Shown piece by piece: positions 1 through 10,893 of a DNA stretch of 64,000 nucleotides. Below the pieces are notes generated by a model. That model searched no databases. It saw nothing but the letters and a program-made list of their open reading frames with translations, and was not told the DNA's origin. The stretch is from Ovis canadensis (lineage: Eukaryota; Chordata; Mammalia; Artiodactyla; Bovidae): contig NC_091251.1 of NCBI RefSeq assembly GCF_042477335.2, positions 29,590,501 to 29,654,500 of the forward strand, read 5' to 3'. Each line of letters starts with the position of its first letter. Within the stretch, counting starts at the first letter, position 1. The position numbers and the translations under genes are program-made.

Positions 1-194
1 AGGAGGAGCCAGGACGTCACTGAGGAGGGAGCAACAGTGGGCGTACCAGGCAAAGGCATGGTTAGAATTTTTGAGTTGAATGGAATTCACTGATGGGAGT
101 GAGGGAGGTGGTCAGATGGAAGAGGGAGATGGGAAAGAGGGCTTTGTGGTGGCAACAGTGGAATAATTCTGCGTGAAAATGTAGGTTTGGAAAA

Positions 195-396
195 AGTAAA
201 AGTGTTAGCTGCTCAGTTGTGTAGAACTCTTTGCGACTCCATGGACTGTAACCCACCAGGCTCCTATATCCGTGGAATTCTCCAGGCAAGAATACTGGAG
301 TGGGTAGCCATTCCCTTCTCTAGGGGAGTTTCCTGACCGAACCCAAGTCTCCTGCATTGCAGGCAGATTCTTTACCATCTGAGCCACCAGGGAAAC
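195..396 (-). repeat. Bov-tA SINE, antisense
   Basis: The plus strand shows the reverse complement of a Bov-A unit (ACTCTTTGCGACTCCATGG, then CAAGAATACTGGAGTGG), ending in the tRNA-derived head (TTCTTTACCATCTGAGCCACC). The element therefore lies on the minus strand with its 3' end at the left. Bov-tA is a bovid SINE made of a tRNA-Glu-like head and a BovB-derived body. Non-coding; reading frames across it are repeat artefacts. Confidence 0.92.
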
Positions 397-450
397 AAAA
401 CAACAATAATGGCTGCCATATTTTCAGCACTTCCTACATATCAGACTCTG

Positions 451-656
451 AAAGTGTGAAGTGAAAGTGTTAGTCGCTCAGTCGTGTCCGACTCTTTGCA
501 ACCCCATGGACTGTAGCCAGCCAGGCTCCTCTGTCCATCGGATTTTCCAGGCAAGAATATTGGAGTGGGTTGCCCTTTTCTTCTCCAGGGCATCTTCCCC
601 ACCCAGGGATCGAACGCAGGTCTCTTGTATTGCAGATTCTTTACTGTCTGAGCCAC
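451..656 (-). repeat. Bov-tA SINE, antisense
   Basis: A second antisense copy lies 55 bases after the first. It begins with the tail motif AAGTGAAAGTGTTAGTCGCTC and ends TTTACTGTCTGAGCCAC. Both copies have the same orientation but differ at many bases, so they look like separate insertions rather than one duplicated locus. Confidence 0.92.
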
Positions 657-1124
657 AACTGACTACTTAAACTACAAATAATCTAATATCAGTTTCCCCA
701 TAGCCGCTTACAAGTGACAGGACAAAACTTATTTATTTCCTTGGAAATAGTCACAGCCCCCACTGACCCGCCTTGTTCCTGATGAATAGATCTCTGTTGT
801 GCTCTCTGAGTTTTCTTCCTCCAACCCTCTCCTAAAAAGGAAGAATTCTTTTTGGAGGGAAGATAGGGTGGGGAAGGGGAGGAAAGAAGTCCTGTGTAGC
901 TGAGGCTGTGAGACTATTTCGTGGCTGCATGTGTGAGATGCTCCGGAGCAACTGGGAAGATGGCAAGAGGACTGAGGAGTTTTCCACAGGAGGGGGCATT
1001 TGAAAAGCATTACTTTGAATTATTTGAGTTTCTAGTACAAATGGAATTCTTTGTAAATTATTTTTGAGTGCTAAATAAAACTGGATCACATGGGCCCTTG
1101 GATTTATAAAGTTTATGTAAATAT
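657..1124. other. Unique non-coding stretch
   Basis: No repeat, splice-bounded exon or RNA gene is recognised. All frames contain stops, and the longest open frames here (under 95 codons) resemble no known family. Confidence 0.4.
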
Positions 1125-1245
1125 TTTCGTTTGCAGATGAGGTGAATCGAGCTAGGAGCAGTTAAATAATTTGCTCAAGGCCACACTGCCGGAAGTGGTG
1201 GTACCAGGGTTTCTGGCCTCTGATGATGCTCTTGTTTGCCATACT
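1125..1245 (-). repeat. MIR fragment, antisense
   Basis: Antisense MIR core: GCAGATGAGG, then AATAATTTGCTCAAGGCCACAC and a degraded ACCAGGGTTTCTGGC. MIR is an ancient mammal-wide tRNA-derived SINE; this copy is strongly diverged. Confidence 0.6.
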
Positions 1246-1431
1246 ATGTGATCCCCAGGCCTGACTCATAGACCTGTAAAAGTGGAAGGGACAAGGGACC
1301 GTCTCAGTCAGTTCTTGGCTGAGTATAGAGACTGAGGACTAGAGAAGGGGGGAGGTCACCCAAAGTGAGACAAGAAGGACTCGTCAGATGAGAACCTCAG
1401 CATCCTGCCTCCAGCGAGCCTTATCCTCTCT

Positions 1432-1650
1432 CTTTACTGAGTGCTTACTACGAGGAACACTCTGCTGAGAGCTTTATGACCGACATCTCTTTAAAACCTG
1501 ACAATCCCCAGAGGCAGGCATTATTATCTCCATTTTACATAGGAAGAAACAGAGTGGCTTGTTGGCATTCATACACTTCAGGAAGATCAAGACTGGAATT
1601 CGAAACCAGGCCTGTTTGGCTCAAACTTATGCTCTCAACAGCTCTTTCTT
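1432..1650 (-). repeat. MIR, antisense, near full length
   Basis: The plus strand reads like reverse-complement MIR from its 3' end (CTGAGTGCTTACTA) through TTATTATCTCCATTTTACAT and GAAACAGAG to GGAATTCGAAACCAGGCCTG. The order of blocks matches the family. Confidence 0.8.
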
Positions 1651-2109
1651 CACAACTTGCTTTCATGCTTCAGTTACTGAGACACTAGAAAGCTTTGGTT
1701 CTTGAATTCTGATTTCTTAAACAAAACTATGTTCTATTTATAGTTGGGTCAAACATCCAGGTACAAGAGAAGCGTTTTTCATGCAAAATTTGACATTGTT
1801 TACAATTGATGTTGGAGACAAAGATGAGGGGGAGGTTGGGGTGTAGACACAACAGGGAATCACCTGTTGGGTGAGGTTTCTGAATCAACAGTGCAGAACT
1901 GAACAGAGAGAGGCCTCTGGGGATTTATTTGTTCCCTCTTCTTCCACTGGAATCAAACTAACAAAAATATTCCACCACTGAGGTAGGGTTATTGTTAGCT
2001 ACTTTACTCTGGGGATACTGGACACCAATCCTTGCCCACCTGTGCACACACACACACATTTAATTTACTGAAGAGTATTATGTGCAAAACACCCCGTAGG
2101 CACGCACCT
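1651..2109. other. Unique non-coding stretch
   Basis: Mostly unique AT-rich sequence with a short (CA)n run near 2044-2058. Nothing else is recognised. Confidence 0.4.
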
Positions 2110-2360
2110 ATTGCACATAAACAAGTCATTGCCTCATCTCCGAAAGATGTTACAATCCAGCAGAACAAATGGCATGAGCTCACCAGGAACTTCCAGGTAA
2201 GGTGGGAATGGTATGTGCCTCCAGAGAGGGGTAGATGGGCGGGGGTGGGGGAAGGGTTCAGAAGACCAAGTCATCCTGTCTGGCCAGAAATCTAGAGAGC
2301 TTCCTGGAGGAGGTGAGGTTTCAGAAGGACAGGAATTTCTTGCCTGTCAGAGATGCAAGG
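2110..2360. repeat. Ancient interspersed repeat, family uncertain
   Basis: The wording of this stretch (CTTCCTGGAGGAGGTGAGG, then TTTCAGAAGGACAGG) recurs at 62130-62160 (CTTCCTGGAGGAGGTAATG) and belongs to a diverged mammalian repeat that I cannot name with confidence. Confidence 0.4.
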
Positions 2361-3040
2361 AAATAGATAGTTCCATCTAGGGATTCTACGTTTATGTGCA
2401 CATTTCTCCCTATAAAACATTCCCTTTTCTATCTTCTAGTTAAAAAACCTATCAACCAAATTCCTTCAAGTGTGTTTGTTATCCTAAGTCCTCTGATTTC
2501 CTCCCCTCCTCCGCCTAAGTTTATTGTTGACTCCCTGTGAAATAAATCATAATTGCCTACTGTCACAACACGAGAACCACTTGACAGGCAGTTATCCTGA
2601 GATACTGTCACCGCCCGGCAGCCAGCTGGCTCTGGGGTTGGGGGAGGGGAGGGGAAGAGCCCAGCAGCCAGACTCAGGGTCCCAAGGCCCCAGATCATCT
2701 CCCACAATCAGGCAGGATGGCCCCTTCCCACGCATGCCCAGCAGCAGGAGAAGATACATGTGCTATAAGATGGGGGGAACATTGAAGAACTCCCACTCCT
2801 TAAAAAAACAGATATTTCAACAGCCCAGTTTTCATCCTCCTTCTGGCCAATTGGCAGTTTGTAAAGTCACCACCACCACCAGATGACAAATTATTACAGG
2901 GAACGATCAATATATTTTTCAGTAGAGCTGGCATTTGGGAAAAACAGACTAACATACAAAGAGACAGTCTTGAAAGCATGAATGTTCAGAGGCTACCGAT
3001 TAATCAATAAGTAAATATTTCTTGAGTGCTTATATGGATA
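2361..3040. other. Unique non-coding stretch
   Basis: Contains a G-rich run near 2635-2660 and a short (ACC)n near 2868-2881. No gene or young repeat is recognised. Confidence 0.4.
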
Positions 3041-3041
3041 A

Positions 3042-3268
3042 GAGGCAGCATAGTGCAGCGATTAATAGGGCCAGCTGTGGAGTCTGACAGGTCTGGGTTT
3101 GAATCTTTGATCCACTGCTGGCAACCTGTGATACTGGGCAGGTTCCCTAACTACTATGCATCTCTGTTTTCTTGTCTGTAACGGGTAGGCTGACTGCCAG
3201 GATTAAACAAGATAGTATGCTTAGCACTTAACATGCTTCTGACAGTTCCTAGTATGTGATGTGTGTTC
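3042..3268 (+). repeat. MIR, sense, near full length
   Basis: Sense-order MIR blocks: GCAGCATAGTGCAGCGATTAA, TCTGGGTTTGAATC, a degraded TTCCCTAACTACT, GTAACGGGTAGGC and CTTAGCACTTAACATG. Roughly complete but diverged. Confidence 0.75.
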
Positions 3269-4212
3269 AGGAAGTGCTGTTGCTGAGGTTGATGTCATTG
3301 TGCTCAGGCTCTGAGGGGAGTTCAAGAGATGACAGGGCTCCTTGTTTACAGAAGTCTAAAACTGAGCTGAAGTGACCAAACACCAGCATCACAGAAAATG
3401 GCAAACACTTCAGGTCAGAGGTGGCTAATTCTGATTGTGGGAGCAATGGAAGGTTTGAAGGCAATCGCTTACTCCATGTGGCTGGATTGATCAGGGTAGC
3501 TTCCAGAGGAAATGGAGACTCAACAAAGAAATAAAAGAAAACAATAAAAGAAAACATCATCTGAGCCTCTACTACAGGTTGGGTACTTCCAGAATACCTC
3601 CAAGAGAGGTGTGACTTATTCCCATATTACCCACAAGGGCAAGCTAGATAGTTAAAAGAAATAGTAGGGATACTGTTTATGGGGTTTCCTGGATACCTGA
3701 GGCTTTGTATGCAGTGTGAGGCTGCAAGGTACACTGGAAGGCACCCCGATCAGAGGTGTTTGTGTCATCTTTTAGTCCTCTTTCTCTGTTGCTACCACCT
3801 GAGGCAAGTCATCGTCTCGCCAGTCTGAGTTCTTGCAGCAGCTTCCTGCCCTCCCTTTAGCCTTCCATTCTTAGCAGAGGAGTCAGAGTGAGTCTGCTAT
3901 TGGGTCCTGGTGCACCCAGAAGGACAGTTGGCTGAAGGTGCCAATTGCAAAGAAACCAACAAGGGATGGGCAAACTCCTGGAGCAACTGGGACCCAACAG
4001 AGCTGGGATCATGGAGGGGGGGCTGTCTGTGGTAGGAGCTGCATCCTCAGGGGAAGGACAGGGCCACCACATGGAAGTAATGCGCCCTGGCTCTTCTCTC
4101 CTTCTCCCCTCTGATCTCCTGTTGCAGTTGCTATTGATTGAACTCTACTGGAAGACAGAGGGCGAAGGAGCACCTGTGATGCAGTTAAAGGCAAGCTTAG
4201 GACGGTGCTAAA
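3269..4212. other. Unique non-coding stretch
   Basis: No convincing gene. Part of 3545-3650 may be a very decayed MIR. The rest shows no recognised repeat. Confidence 0.35.
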
Positions 4213-4509
4213 GAAGCTTGGCGGGGAAGGTGATGGCATCCTACTCCAGTACTCTTGCCTGGAAAACCCCATGGACGGAAAAGCCCGGTAGGCTACAGTC
4301 CATAGGGTCGCGAAGAGTCGGACACGACTGAGTGACCTCACTTTCACTTTTCATTTTCATGCGTTGGAGAAGGAAATGGCAACCCACTCCAGTGTTCTTG
4401 CCTGGAGAATCCCAGGGACAGAGGAGCCTGGTGGGCTGCCGTCTATGGGGTCGCACAGAGTCGGACATGACTGAAGCGACTTAGCAGCAGCAGCAGCAAG
4501 GAAGCTTGG
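4213..4509 (+). repeat. Bov-A2 SINE dimer with 9-bp target-site duplication
   Basis: Two Bov-A monomers in tandem: TGGCATCCTACTCCAG to ACACGACTGAGTGACC, then ATGGCAACCCACTCCAG to ACATGACTGAAGCGAC, ending in a short (GCA)n tail. The sequence GAAGCTTGG at 4213-4221 is repeated at 4501-4509, giving a perfect 9-bp duplication that bounds the insertion. The element body runs from about 4225 to 4500. Confidence 0.93.
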
Positions 4510-4739
4510 GCCCCTAGTCTCTCACTGGCCCAAGTCCCTTCCCAGGTTAAGTGTTTATAACTTTGTGTCATTTTTCTTGAGCAAGACTCCCCAGTTGTTT
4601 AAGCTTGAGGCCCCATAAGGTCTGGATCTGTTCTTACATTATCAGCCTAGTAGGACTCAAAGCAAGGTGGAAGGGTCTAAGAGGTTGCTGGAGAATTTCT
4701 AGTACAGACATTCACTGAAAAGACCCTAGTCATAGCTCA

Positions 4740-5272
4740 TAGTTCTCTGCCTGAAACCTTTGTATCACTACTCAGCAGCCCGAGGACCTTGCTGTTCCTC
4801 CCAGGCCCTACCTGGTGGCTGCACTGTCTGCTTCTCCGGCTGCCCTGCACCCCTCACCCCGCTCACATGGCCCCAGCCACAGTGGCCTCCTTGATGGTCC
4901 CTGCATGATCCTGACACACTCCTTGGCCCTTGCTCTCCTTGCGCCTGGAGCTCCTGTCCCCAGAGGTGCCCATGGCTCCATCAAGCCCTGGTCCCAATGT
5001 CACCTCTCCCCAGGTGGCACTTCCCTGATCTTCGTGTTTCAGTTACTCTTCGCCTGCTTTATTTGTCTACAGAGCACTACTCTTCTAACTCTTCTAACTC
5101 TTCTCTAGGTTACTAATCTACTTGGTTTTGTATCTCTCTTACTTCATTGAGCTGTCAGCTCTGCGAAGGGCAAGGGTTTGTTCACTTGACTCACAGCTGC
5201 ATCCCTGGTGCCTGGAAAAATACCTGGCACAGAGCAAGTGCCCAGTAAATAGTAGCGGAACTAGCAGATGCT
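4740..5272 (+). repeat. L2 LINE 3' end, sense
   Basis: Typical L2 3' region: CTCACTCC- and TCACCTCTCC-like protein-derived blocks, TTCCCTGATC, CTTTATTTGTCTACAGAGCAC, then the terminal part with GTGCCTGGAAAAATACCTGGCACAGAG and AGTGCCCAGTAAAT. It is old and diverged, with the order of blocks preserved. Confidence 0.75.
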
Positions 5273-5619
5273 CCGTAAGTGCTGGAGCAAATCGCTGGAT
5301 GAAAGAAGGGCAATTAAACCAGGCGCTGAGTGTGATGGGGAAGGCAGATGTGCAGCAGCAGGATTCCGACGTAGGAAGGTCCACACAGCGTGAGAGAGAG
5401 CACCGCAGAGCAGGCAGGTGGGCAATCGGTGCTCAAGCCCAGGAGTTTCGATACCAAAGTCCAGGTCTTTCTATCACACCCATGTTTTCCAGCTTCCCTC
5501 ACTTTCAGGCGTAGTACTTCAGGGATAAAGAGCATGTCCACTTGCTCCAGGCGGAGTTGCTGGATTTGTTTTACACATAAGGTGTCTGAGAATTGTTTTA
5601 TTTAAAGAATGAGCTCTGG
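5273..5619. other. Unique stretch after the L2
   Basis: No clear element. Only isolated short matches to decayed mammalian repeats are visible. Confidence 0.35.
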
Positions 5620-6040
5620 GTTTGAAAAAGATTGAGCCTTCCTTAACACCTCGCCATGTCTTGAAGAGAACACCCCACGGTGGGAATTTGGCATGAACAA
5701 AAGCCTGAGGGTCAGGAAGGAGAGGCAAGTAAAGCAGGCAGTTGTGGAAGGGTGCTGGGAAAGCCCACTGGGATGGGGATGCAGGCTGTGTAAGCATGTT
5801 GGGAGCTGAGCAGTCTGGACCACGTGCAGAAGACACCAAGGAGGCGGGGCATCTCAAGGAGAGACAGGTAATGAGAGCAGCTGTTGGAGAATGTGGCTTA
5901 GCCAGGATATCCAGGAGGGACTGGAGCAGAGAGGGCAGGGACAGAGCCCGGAGGAGTGAGGGTTATGGAGGGGCTCCAGGAAATAGAGAAGAAAGGGTAC
6001 GGGCCAACATTTCCCATGATGACTGTGAGTGGACTTCAAG
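5620..6040. repeat. Ancient repeat, family uncertain
   Basis: Contains AAAGCCTGAGGGTCAGGAAGG and GGATGCAGGCTGTG, similar in style to the diverged repeat at 26480-27260 and 61880-62380 (the common 'counts and percentages' style sequence of old mammalian repeats). Name not assigned. Confidence 0.3.
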
Positions 6041-6398
6041 CCTGTAGTGCAAGCCTTGCTGGGACCACATCTGGCAGCTGCTCTCCCCTTAGCTCTGCCC
6101 TAGTTTCTCCAGCTCCTGAGTCTCAAGCCAAACAGAGGTAAGAGCAGGGCTGGTACCTGGGCGAGTGGAGTCAGGCACTCACCTCGGTGCAAGACTGAAA
6201 GGGCACCCCAAACTCAGTATCCAGATAAATAAAACTTTAATGTGATACATTTTTTAAAAAAATCAAAATTAACGCAAAAAAAATCTGTAATAAAAAGAAT
6301 ACTGAAATTTCAAATGAAGACAGATTGGAGGCAACCACAGCTTCCATTGTTAGGTGAATAGATAAAGAAACTGTGGTACATTCAGGCAGTGGAATACT

Positions 6399-6634
6399 GT
6401 TGTTGTTGTTTAGTTGCTAAGTCATGTCTGACTCTCTGCAACCCCATGGACTGCAGCACGCCAGGCTCCCCTGTCCTTCACTGTCTCCTGGAGTTTGCTC
6501 AAAGTCTTGTCCATTTTGGTCGGTGATGCCATCCAACCACCTCATCCTCTGTCGCCCCTTCTCCTCCTGCCCTCAATCTTTCCCAGCATCAGGGGTTTTT
6601 TCAATGAGTCAGCTCTTCACATCAGGTGGCCAGA
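6399..6634 (-). repeat. BovB 3' end, antisense, inside the L1
   Basis: Starts with (TTG)n and TTTAGTTGCTAAGTCATGTC, continues through GTCGGTGATGCCATCCAAC and CACCTCATCCTCTGTCG to TCAGCTCTTCACATCAGGTGG. This is the reverse complement of the terminal 240 bases of the BovB LINE. It interrupts the L1 phrase between 6398 and 6634. Confidence 0.88.
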
Positions 6635-7057
6635 GTATTCAGGACTAAAAAGCAATGGCTCTTAAGCCAAGAAACGTCATGGAAGTACCTAAAATGTATA
6701 ACACCAAGTGAAAAAGTGAGCCTGAAAAGGCTATGTATTATATGATTCCAAATATATGACTTCTAGAAAAGGCAAAACTATGGAGACAGTAAAAAAAATC
6801 AGTTTTGCCAGGACATGGGTGGGGTGTGTGTGTCGGAGAATGAAGGGGTGAATAGGTGGAACACAGGATTTTTAGGGCAGTGAAACTACTGTATATGATG
6901 CTAAATGGTGGAATACATGTCATTATTCATTTGTCAAAACCCACAGAATGTTAAACATCAGGAGTAGACCGTATGGTAAACTAGGGACTTTAATGCTAAA
7001 GTTTCAATACTGATTCATGAGTTATAACATACACACCACATTAATGTAAGTAATTGG

Positions 7058-7735
7058 GGAACTGGACATGGAACAAGAGACTGGTTCCAAATAGGAAAAG
7101 GAGTATGTCAAGGCTGTATATTGTCACCCTGCTTACTTAACTTCTATGCAGAGTACATGATGAGAAATGCTGGGCTGGATGAAGCACAAGCTGGACTCAA
7201 GATTGCTGGGAGAAATATCAATAACCTCAGATATGCAGATGACACCACCCTTATGGCAGATAGTGAATAAGAACTAAAGAACCTCTTGATGAAAGTGAAA
7301 GAGGAGAGTGAAAAAGTTGGCTTAAAGCTCAACATTCAGAAAACGAAGATCATGGCAACTGGTCTTATCACTTCATGGCAAATAGATGGGGAAACAGTGG
7401 AAATAGTGAGAAACTTTATTTTGGGGGGCTCCAAAATCACTGCAGATGGTGACTACAGCCATGAAATTAAAAGACGCTTGCTCCTTGGAAGAAAAGCTAT
7501 GACCAACCTAGACAGCATATTAAAAAACAGAGACATTACTTTGGCAACAAAGACCCATCTTGTCAAAGCTATGGTTTTTCCAGTAGTCATGTATGGACGT
7601 AATAGCTGGACTATAAAGAAAGCTGAGAGCCGAAGAATTGATGCTTTTGAATTGTGGTGTTGGAGAAGACTCTTGAGAGTCCCTTGGACAGCAAGGAGAT
7701 CTAATCAGTCCATCCTAAAGGAAATCAGTCCTTAA
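7058..7735 (+). pseudogene. BovB reverse transcriptase C-terminal remnant
   Basis: Reading in the frame of 7058, the translation runs DWFQIGKGVCQGCILSP, then AEYMMRNAGLDEAQAGLKIA and LRYADDTTLMAD. This includes the catalytic YADD box of the reverse transcriptase. A TAA stop lies in frame at 7268-7270. The frame reopens (from 7286) through QIDGETVEIVRNF, GSKITADGDYSHEIKRRLLL, TKTHLVKAMVFPVVMYG and IDAFELWCWRRLLRVPWTAR up to a second stop at 7733-7735. Further stops follow, so the copy is dead. Only the C-terminal part of ORF2 is present; the endonuclease domain is missing through 5' truncation. Confidence 0.92.
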
Positions 7736-8020
7736 TATTCATCGGAAGGACTGATGCTGAAGCTGAAACTCCAATACTTTGGCCACCTGATGCAAAGAAC
7801 TGACTTATTGGAAAAGACACCAATGCTGGGAGAGATTGAAGGTGCGAAGAGAAGGTCAGACAGAGGTTGAGATGGTTGGATGGCATCACTGACTCAATGG
7901 ACATGAGTTTGAGTAAACTCTGGGAGTTGGTGATGTACAGGGAGGCCTGGTGTGCTGCAGTCCATGGGGTCACAAAGAGTTGGACATGACTGAGCCACTG
8001 AACTGAACTGAACTGAAATG
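7062..8020 (+). mobile_element. BovB LINE 3' fragment, with perfect 10-bp TSD
   Basis: A 5'-truncated BovB of about 960 bp. AATTGGGGAA at 7052-7061 is repeated exactly at 8021-8030, just past the (GAACT)n tail, so the target-site duplication is perfect. The insertion point is the 3' UTR of the older L1. BovB is an RTE-type non-LTR retrotransposon that is very abundant in ruminants. Confidence 0.95.
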
Positions 8021-8287
8021 AATTGGGGAAACCACAGAGGGAGAGGAGAGTATGTAGGAATTCTATACTTTCCATTCAGTTTTTCTATAAATCTAGAACT
8101 GTTGTAAGAGCGAAGACTATTACTTGAAAAAAAAATAAAAATGGAAGCAAACAAATCTATAATAAACAAAATATCAAATTTCCAAATAAAGGCAGGACCT
8201 TCAGGCATGGCTGAGGGTGAGGTGATGGAGGCATCATTTTCAGGGCTGTGCAAGCCCAGTATTCCACACTCTCTGAGCTGGAAGAGT

Positions 8288-8503
8288 CTTTAGAAGTCAC
8301 CTTTTATTTTTTAAAGTTATTATGCATTTATTTATTGTTTTTGGCTGTGCTGGGTCTTCATCGCTGCTTATGGACTTTCTCTGGTTGCTGTGCTTGGGCT
8401 TAGTTGCCCTGCAGCCTGTGGAATCTTCCCGGACCAGGGACCGAACCTGTGACCCTGCATTGGCAGGCATATTCTTAACCACTGGACCACCAAGGAAGTC
8501 CTA
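8288..8503 (-). repeat. CHR-type SINE, antisense
   Basis: Starts with T-rich TTTATTTTTTAAAG, then TTTTTGGCTGTGCTGGGTCTT, and ends with the tRNA-like head as reverse complement: CTTAACCACTGGACCACCAAGG. CHR elements are cetartiodactyl tRNA-derived SINEs, older than Bov-tA. Confidence 0.9.
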
Positions 8504-10055
8504 TCCTTGTATTTTTCTGAGAAAGAAACTAAGGGTGACTGGGTGAGCTTGTGCTTGGCAGTGGGGTGGGTCTGGGAGCAGAACTCTGGGCATGCTCTCA
8601 GCCCAGTGTCCAGGAACTGGGCTTCCTGTTGCAGGCGGGGTGACTCACTGTCCCATGCATGCTGTGTGGCAGGGAAAAGGAAGAGGTGGCTGGAGCCTAA
8701 AGGACTCCCCGGTCACAAGGGAGCTGACCTTGGGATCTCACCGAGGGTTGGGAGTTTGGTTTATGAGAAGGCCTTCTTTATGTCTCTCTTGAATTATCAC
8801 ATCATTAATGAAGATGTGGGACCAGTCCCACAGCAAGTACATGTGGTGGGTGGTTCTTGACATCTTCCTGGGCTCTACCCGAGCCAGATGCTCCTAGGAA
8901 AAGCACCAAACCTGCTCAGAGATCCCTGCCTCACCCCGCCAGGAGCCCTCCTGCTCTCAGATGGGCCGGATGAGCAGTGGACACGCTCCCTCCTTGAAGC
9001 TCATTAGAGCACTCTTACAGCAGACGCCTTGCCTCAAGTGGGCTTTGGGTTTTCCCCAGACTCGTGTGGGTTTCCTCTCCCTTCTTCCCCCCAGGCCTGT
9101 CCCAGACTCTAATGCCTGGACACTCTCCACCCGCCACGTGCAGCCTCGGAAGTGGGTGGGACTTGAAGAGGGGGGGCAGTGGGGCCTGAACTTGACCTCT
9201 GAGGGTCAGAAAGCTGAGCCGGGAGGGCACACCTGGGTGGAGTCACATCAGAGTCCCTGGGAGCTGGTGAGGTAGGGCCTGGGGTTGAGGACTCGTTCTG
9301 TGGGACCATCTGCAGGCACTCAGGCCTCTGCTCCCTCTAACTGAGGTGAATATGAGCTCAGAGGGCATCAGGTGGCAGGCTCAGCCAGTGCCTAGCGGAG
9401 GACAGGAGGGTCAGAAAGCACAGGGACAGTGCTGCAGCTGGCCTCTGATAGCATACTGTCCTAAGAAAACAAATTTGGAAGATCCCACATCTGCAAGGCC
9501 AGCGTGGGTTCACAGAGATGTCAGAGGAGGGGAGGGCACAGGACCAGGGGGAGGGGGAGGGGTGGATCCAGGGCTTCCCCCTGAGAGAGGATGATGGATG
9601 CTCTCTGGCTCTGGAGATAACAGATGATTCTAGAGGTAAAGAGCCAAATATGAAAATGAGCGTAAGACAAGAGGTGGGAGGGGCCGTGGAGGAAGGATGT
9701 CTGAAGGCCTCTAGGAGGGAAGGTGCAGTAGGCGCTGATGTGTGCATGCGTGGAGCAGGATTCTCGCCTGAGACCAGGCTCTGCCCCGCCCGGTTTCCCA
9801 GCTGTGAGGCATCTGCTGCTCCGGATGGCTGTCTCCCTGAAGCCCCTTCTCTGATATTTGCTCAAGTCTGCCTTCTTGCTGACTCAGGGGGTAGGGGGTG
9901 GCTCAGCCTTCAGAAGTGTGAGTCCAACACCGTTTGTTCAGTAGCTCCTAGTGTGGGTACCACTGTAATGGCCATTGGGTGTGATGGCTCGGAATCTGAA
10001 GGATGCGTGATCGTCCCCATTGTTAGGACAGAGACGTGGTGGCAATGGGGTGTGC
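8504..10055. other. Unique GC-moderate stretch
   Basis: About 1.5 kb without recognised repeats. Open frames occur by chance because of GC content, including a 184-codon plus-strand frame at 9518-10072. That frame shows no domain, signal peptide or splice context, and I do not call it a gene. Confidence 0.4.
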
Positions 10056-10059
10056 TGAG

Positions 10060-10150
10060 AGGGTGGGCTTGAGGTCTGGGAGGTCTGGGTTGAGTGCCAG
10101 CTTATCCCCGTGTGATCTAAGTCCCTATCTTGGTTTCTGTGAAGGGGTTG
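10060..10150 (+). repeat. MIR fragment, sense
   Basis: GAGGTCTGGGTTGAGTGCCAGC followed by GTGTGATCTAAGTCCCTATC and TTGGTTTCTGTGAAG corresponds to the centre of MIR. Short and decayed. Confidence 0.5.
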
Positions 10151-10500
10151 AAGCAGATTTTATTCTATAATATACAATCTATGCCCTCCCACATTGGCCC
10201 ACGTCTGCTCCAGCATTTCTCCTTTCTCCTTCCCTTTCAGATGGTGTTGAGGGTCCCTGGGCAAACACCACCACCCCCACCACTCCCCACCTCTGTTAAA
10301 GTCCCCACCTTGCAGATGACTATTAGGTTGACGTTGCGTGAACACTTCTCGGCTCCAACAGCCAAAGTTTCTCTAAAGATTGCCATCTTTTCAACACGCT
10401 TTTAGAGGTTGTGGGGGCTCCGATAGAAAACCTCCTGCCCAGAAGTTCTTCCAACATTGCTGGGCTGCCCCCTGAGGACAGAGACCACACCCCCTGGGTC

Positions 10501-10893
10501 TTTTATTTATTTTTAACTGCACTGGGTCTTCATTGCTGCATGTGGGCTTTCCCTAGCTGTGGAGAGCGGGGGCTGCTCTCTAGCTGCGGTGCATGAGCTT
10601 CTCATTGCGGTGGCTTCCCGTTGCAGGGCACGGGCTCTGGAGCACGCGGGCCTCAGTCATTGCTGTGTGTGGGCTCCAGGGTGCAGGACCGGCCTCAGTC
10701 ATTGCTGTGTGTGGGCTCCGGGGTGCAGGACCAGTAGTCAAGGGTCCCAGGCTCCAGAGCATGGGCTCAGGAGCTGTGGTACACGGGCTTAGTGGCCCCG
10801 CAGCATGTGGAATCTTCCTGGACCAAGGATCAAACCTGTGTCCCCTGCAATGGCAGACAGATTCTTAACCACTGGACCACCAGAGAAGTCTGT
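10501..10893 (-). repeat. CHR-1-type long SINE, antisense, with internal duplication
   Basis: Begins TTTATTTATTTTTAACTGCACTGGG and ends CTTAACCACTGGACCACCAGAG. It is longer than usual because a 42-bp unit is tandemly duplicated (10649-10690 and 10691-10732, one mismatch). Confidence 0.92.

Larger units (their letters stand above)
6323..8146 (+). repeat. Old L1 3' end, host of two BovB insertions
   Basis: The left part has the late ORF2 text GATAAAGAAACTGTGGTACA followed by GTGGAATACT. It resumes at 6634 with ATTCAGGACTAAAAAG and continues through ATGTATTATATGATTCC and CAAAACTATGGAGACAGTA. A second interruption (7062-8020) splits the 3' UTR, which ends in an A-rich tail at 8127-8144. 5'-truncated and diverged. 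About 48-bp imperfect direct repeats flank it (6274-6322 and 8147-8195). Confidence 0.85.

Noticed and set aside
461..670. Recurrent peptide text such as [12 protein letters not shown] and ILEWVA in many frames
   Set aside because: It is the standing translation of Bov-tA/Bov-A2 SINEs and appears wherever these elements lie. Not a protein family.
9518..10072. 184-codon open frame on the plus strand
   Set aside because: GC-rich sequence with several overlapping frames. The product has no recognisable domain or signal, and no exon borders support it.
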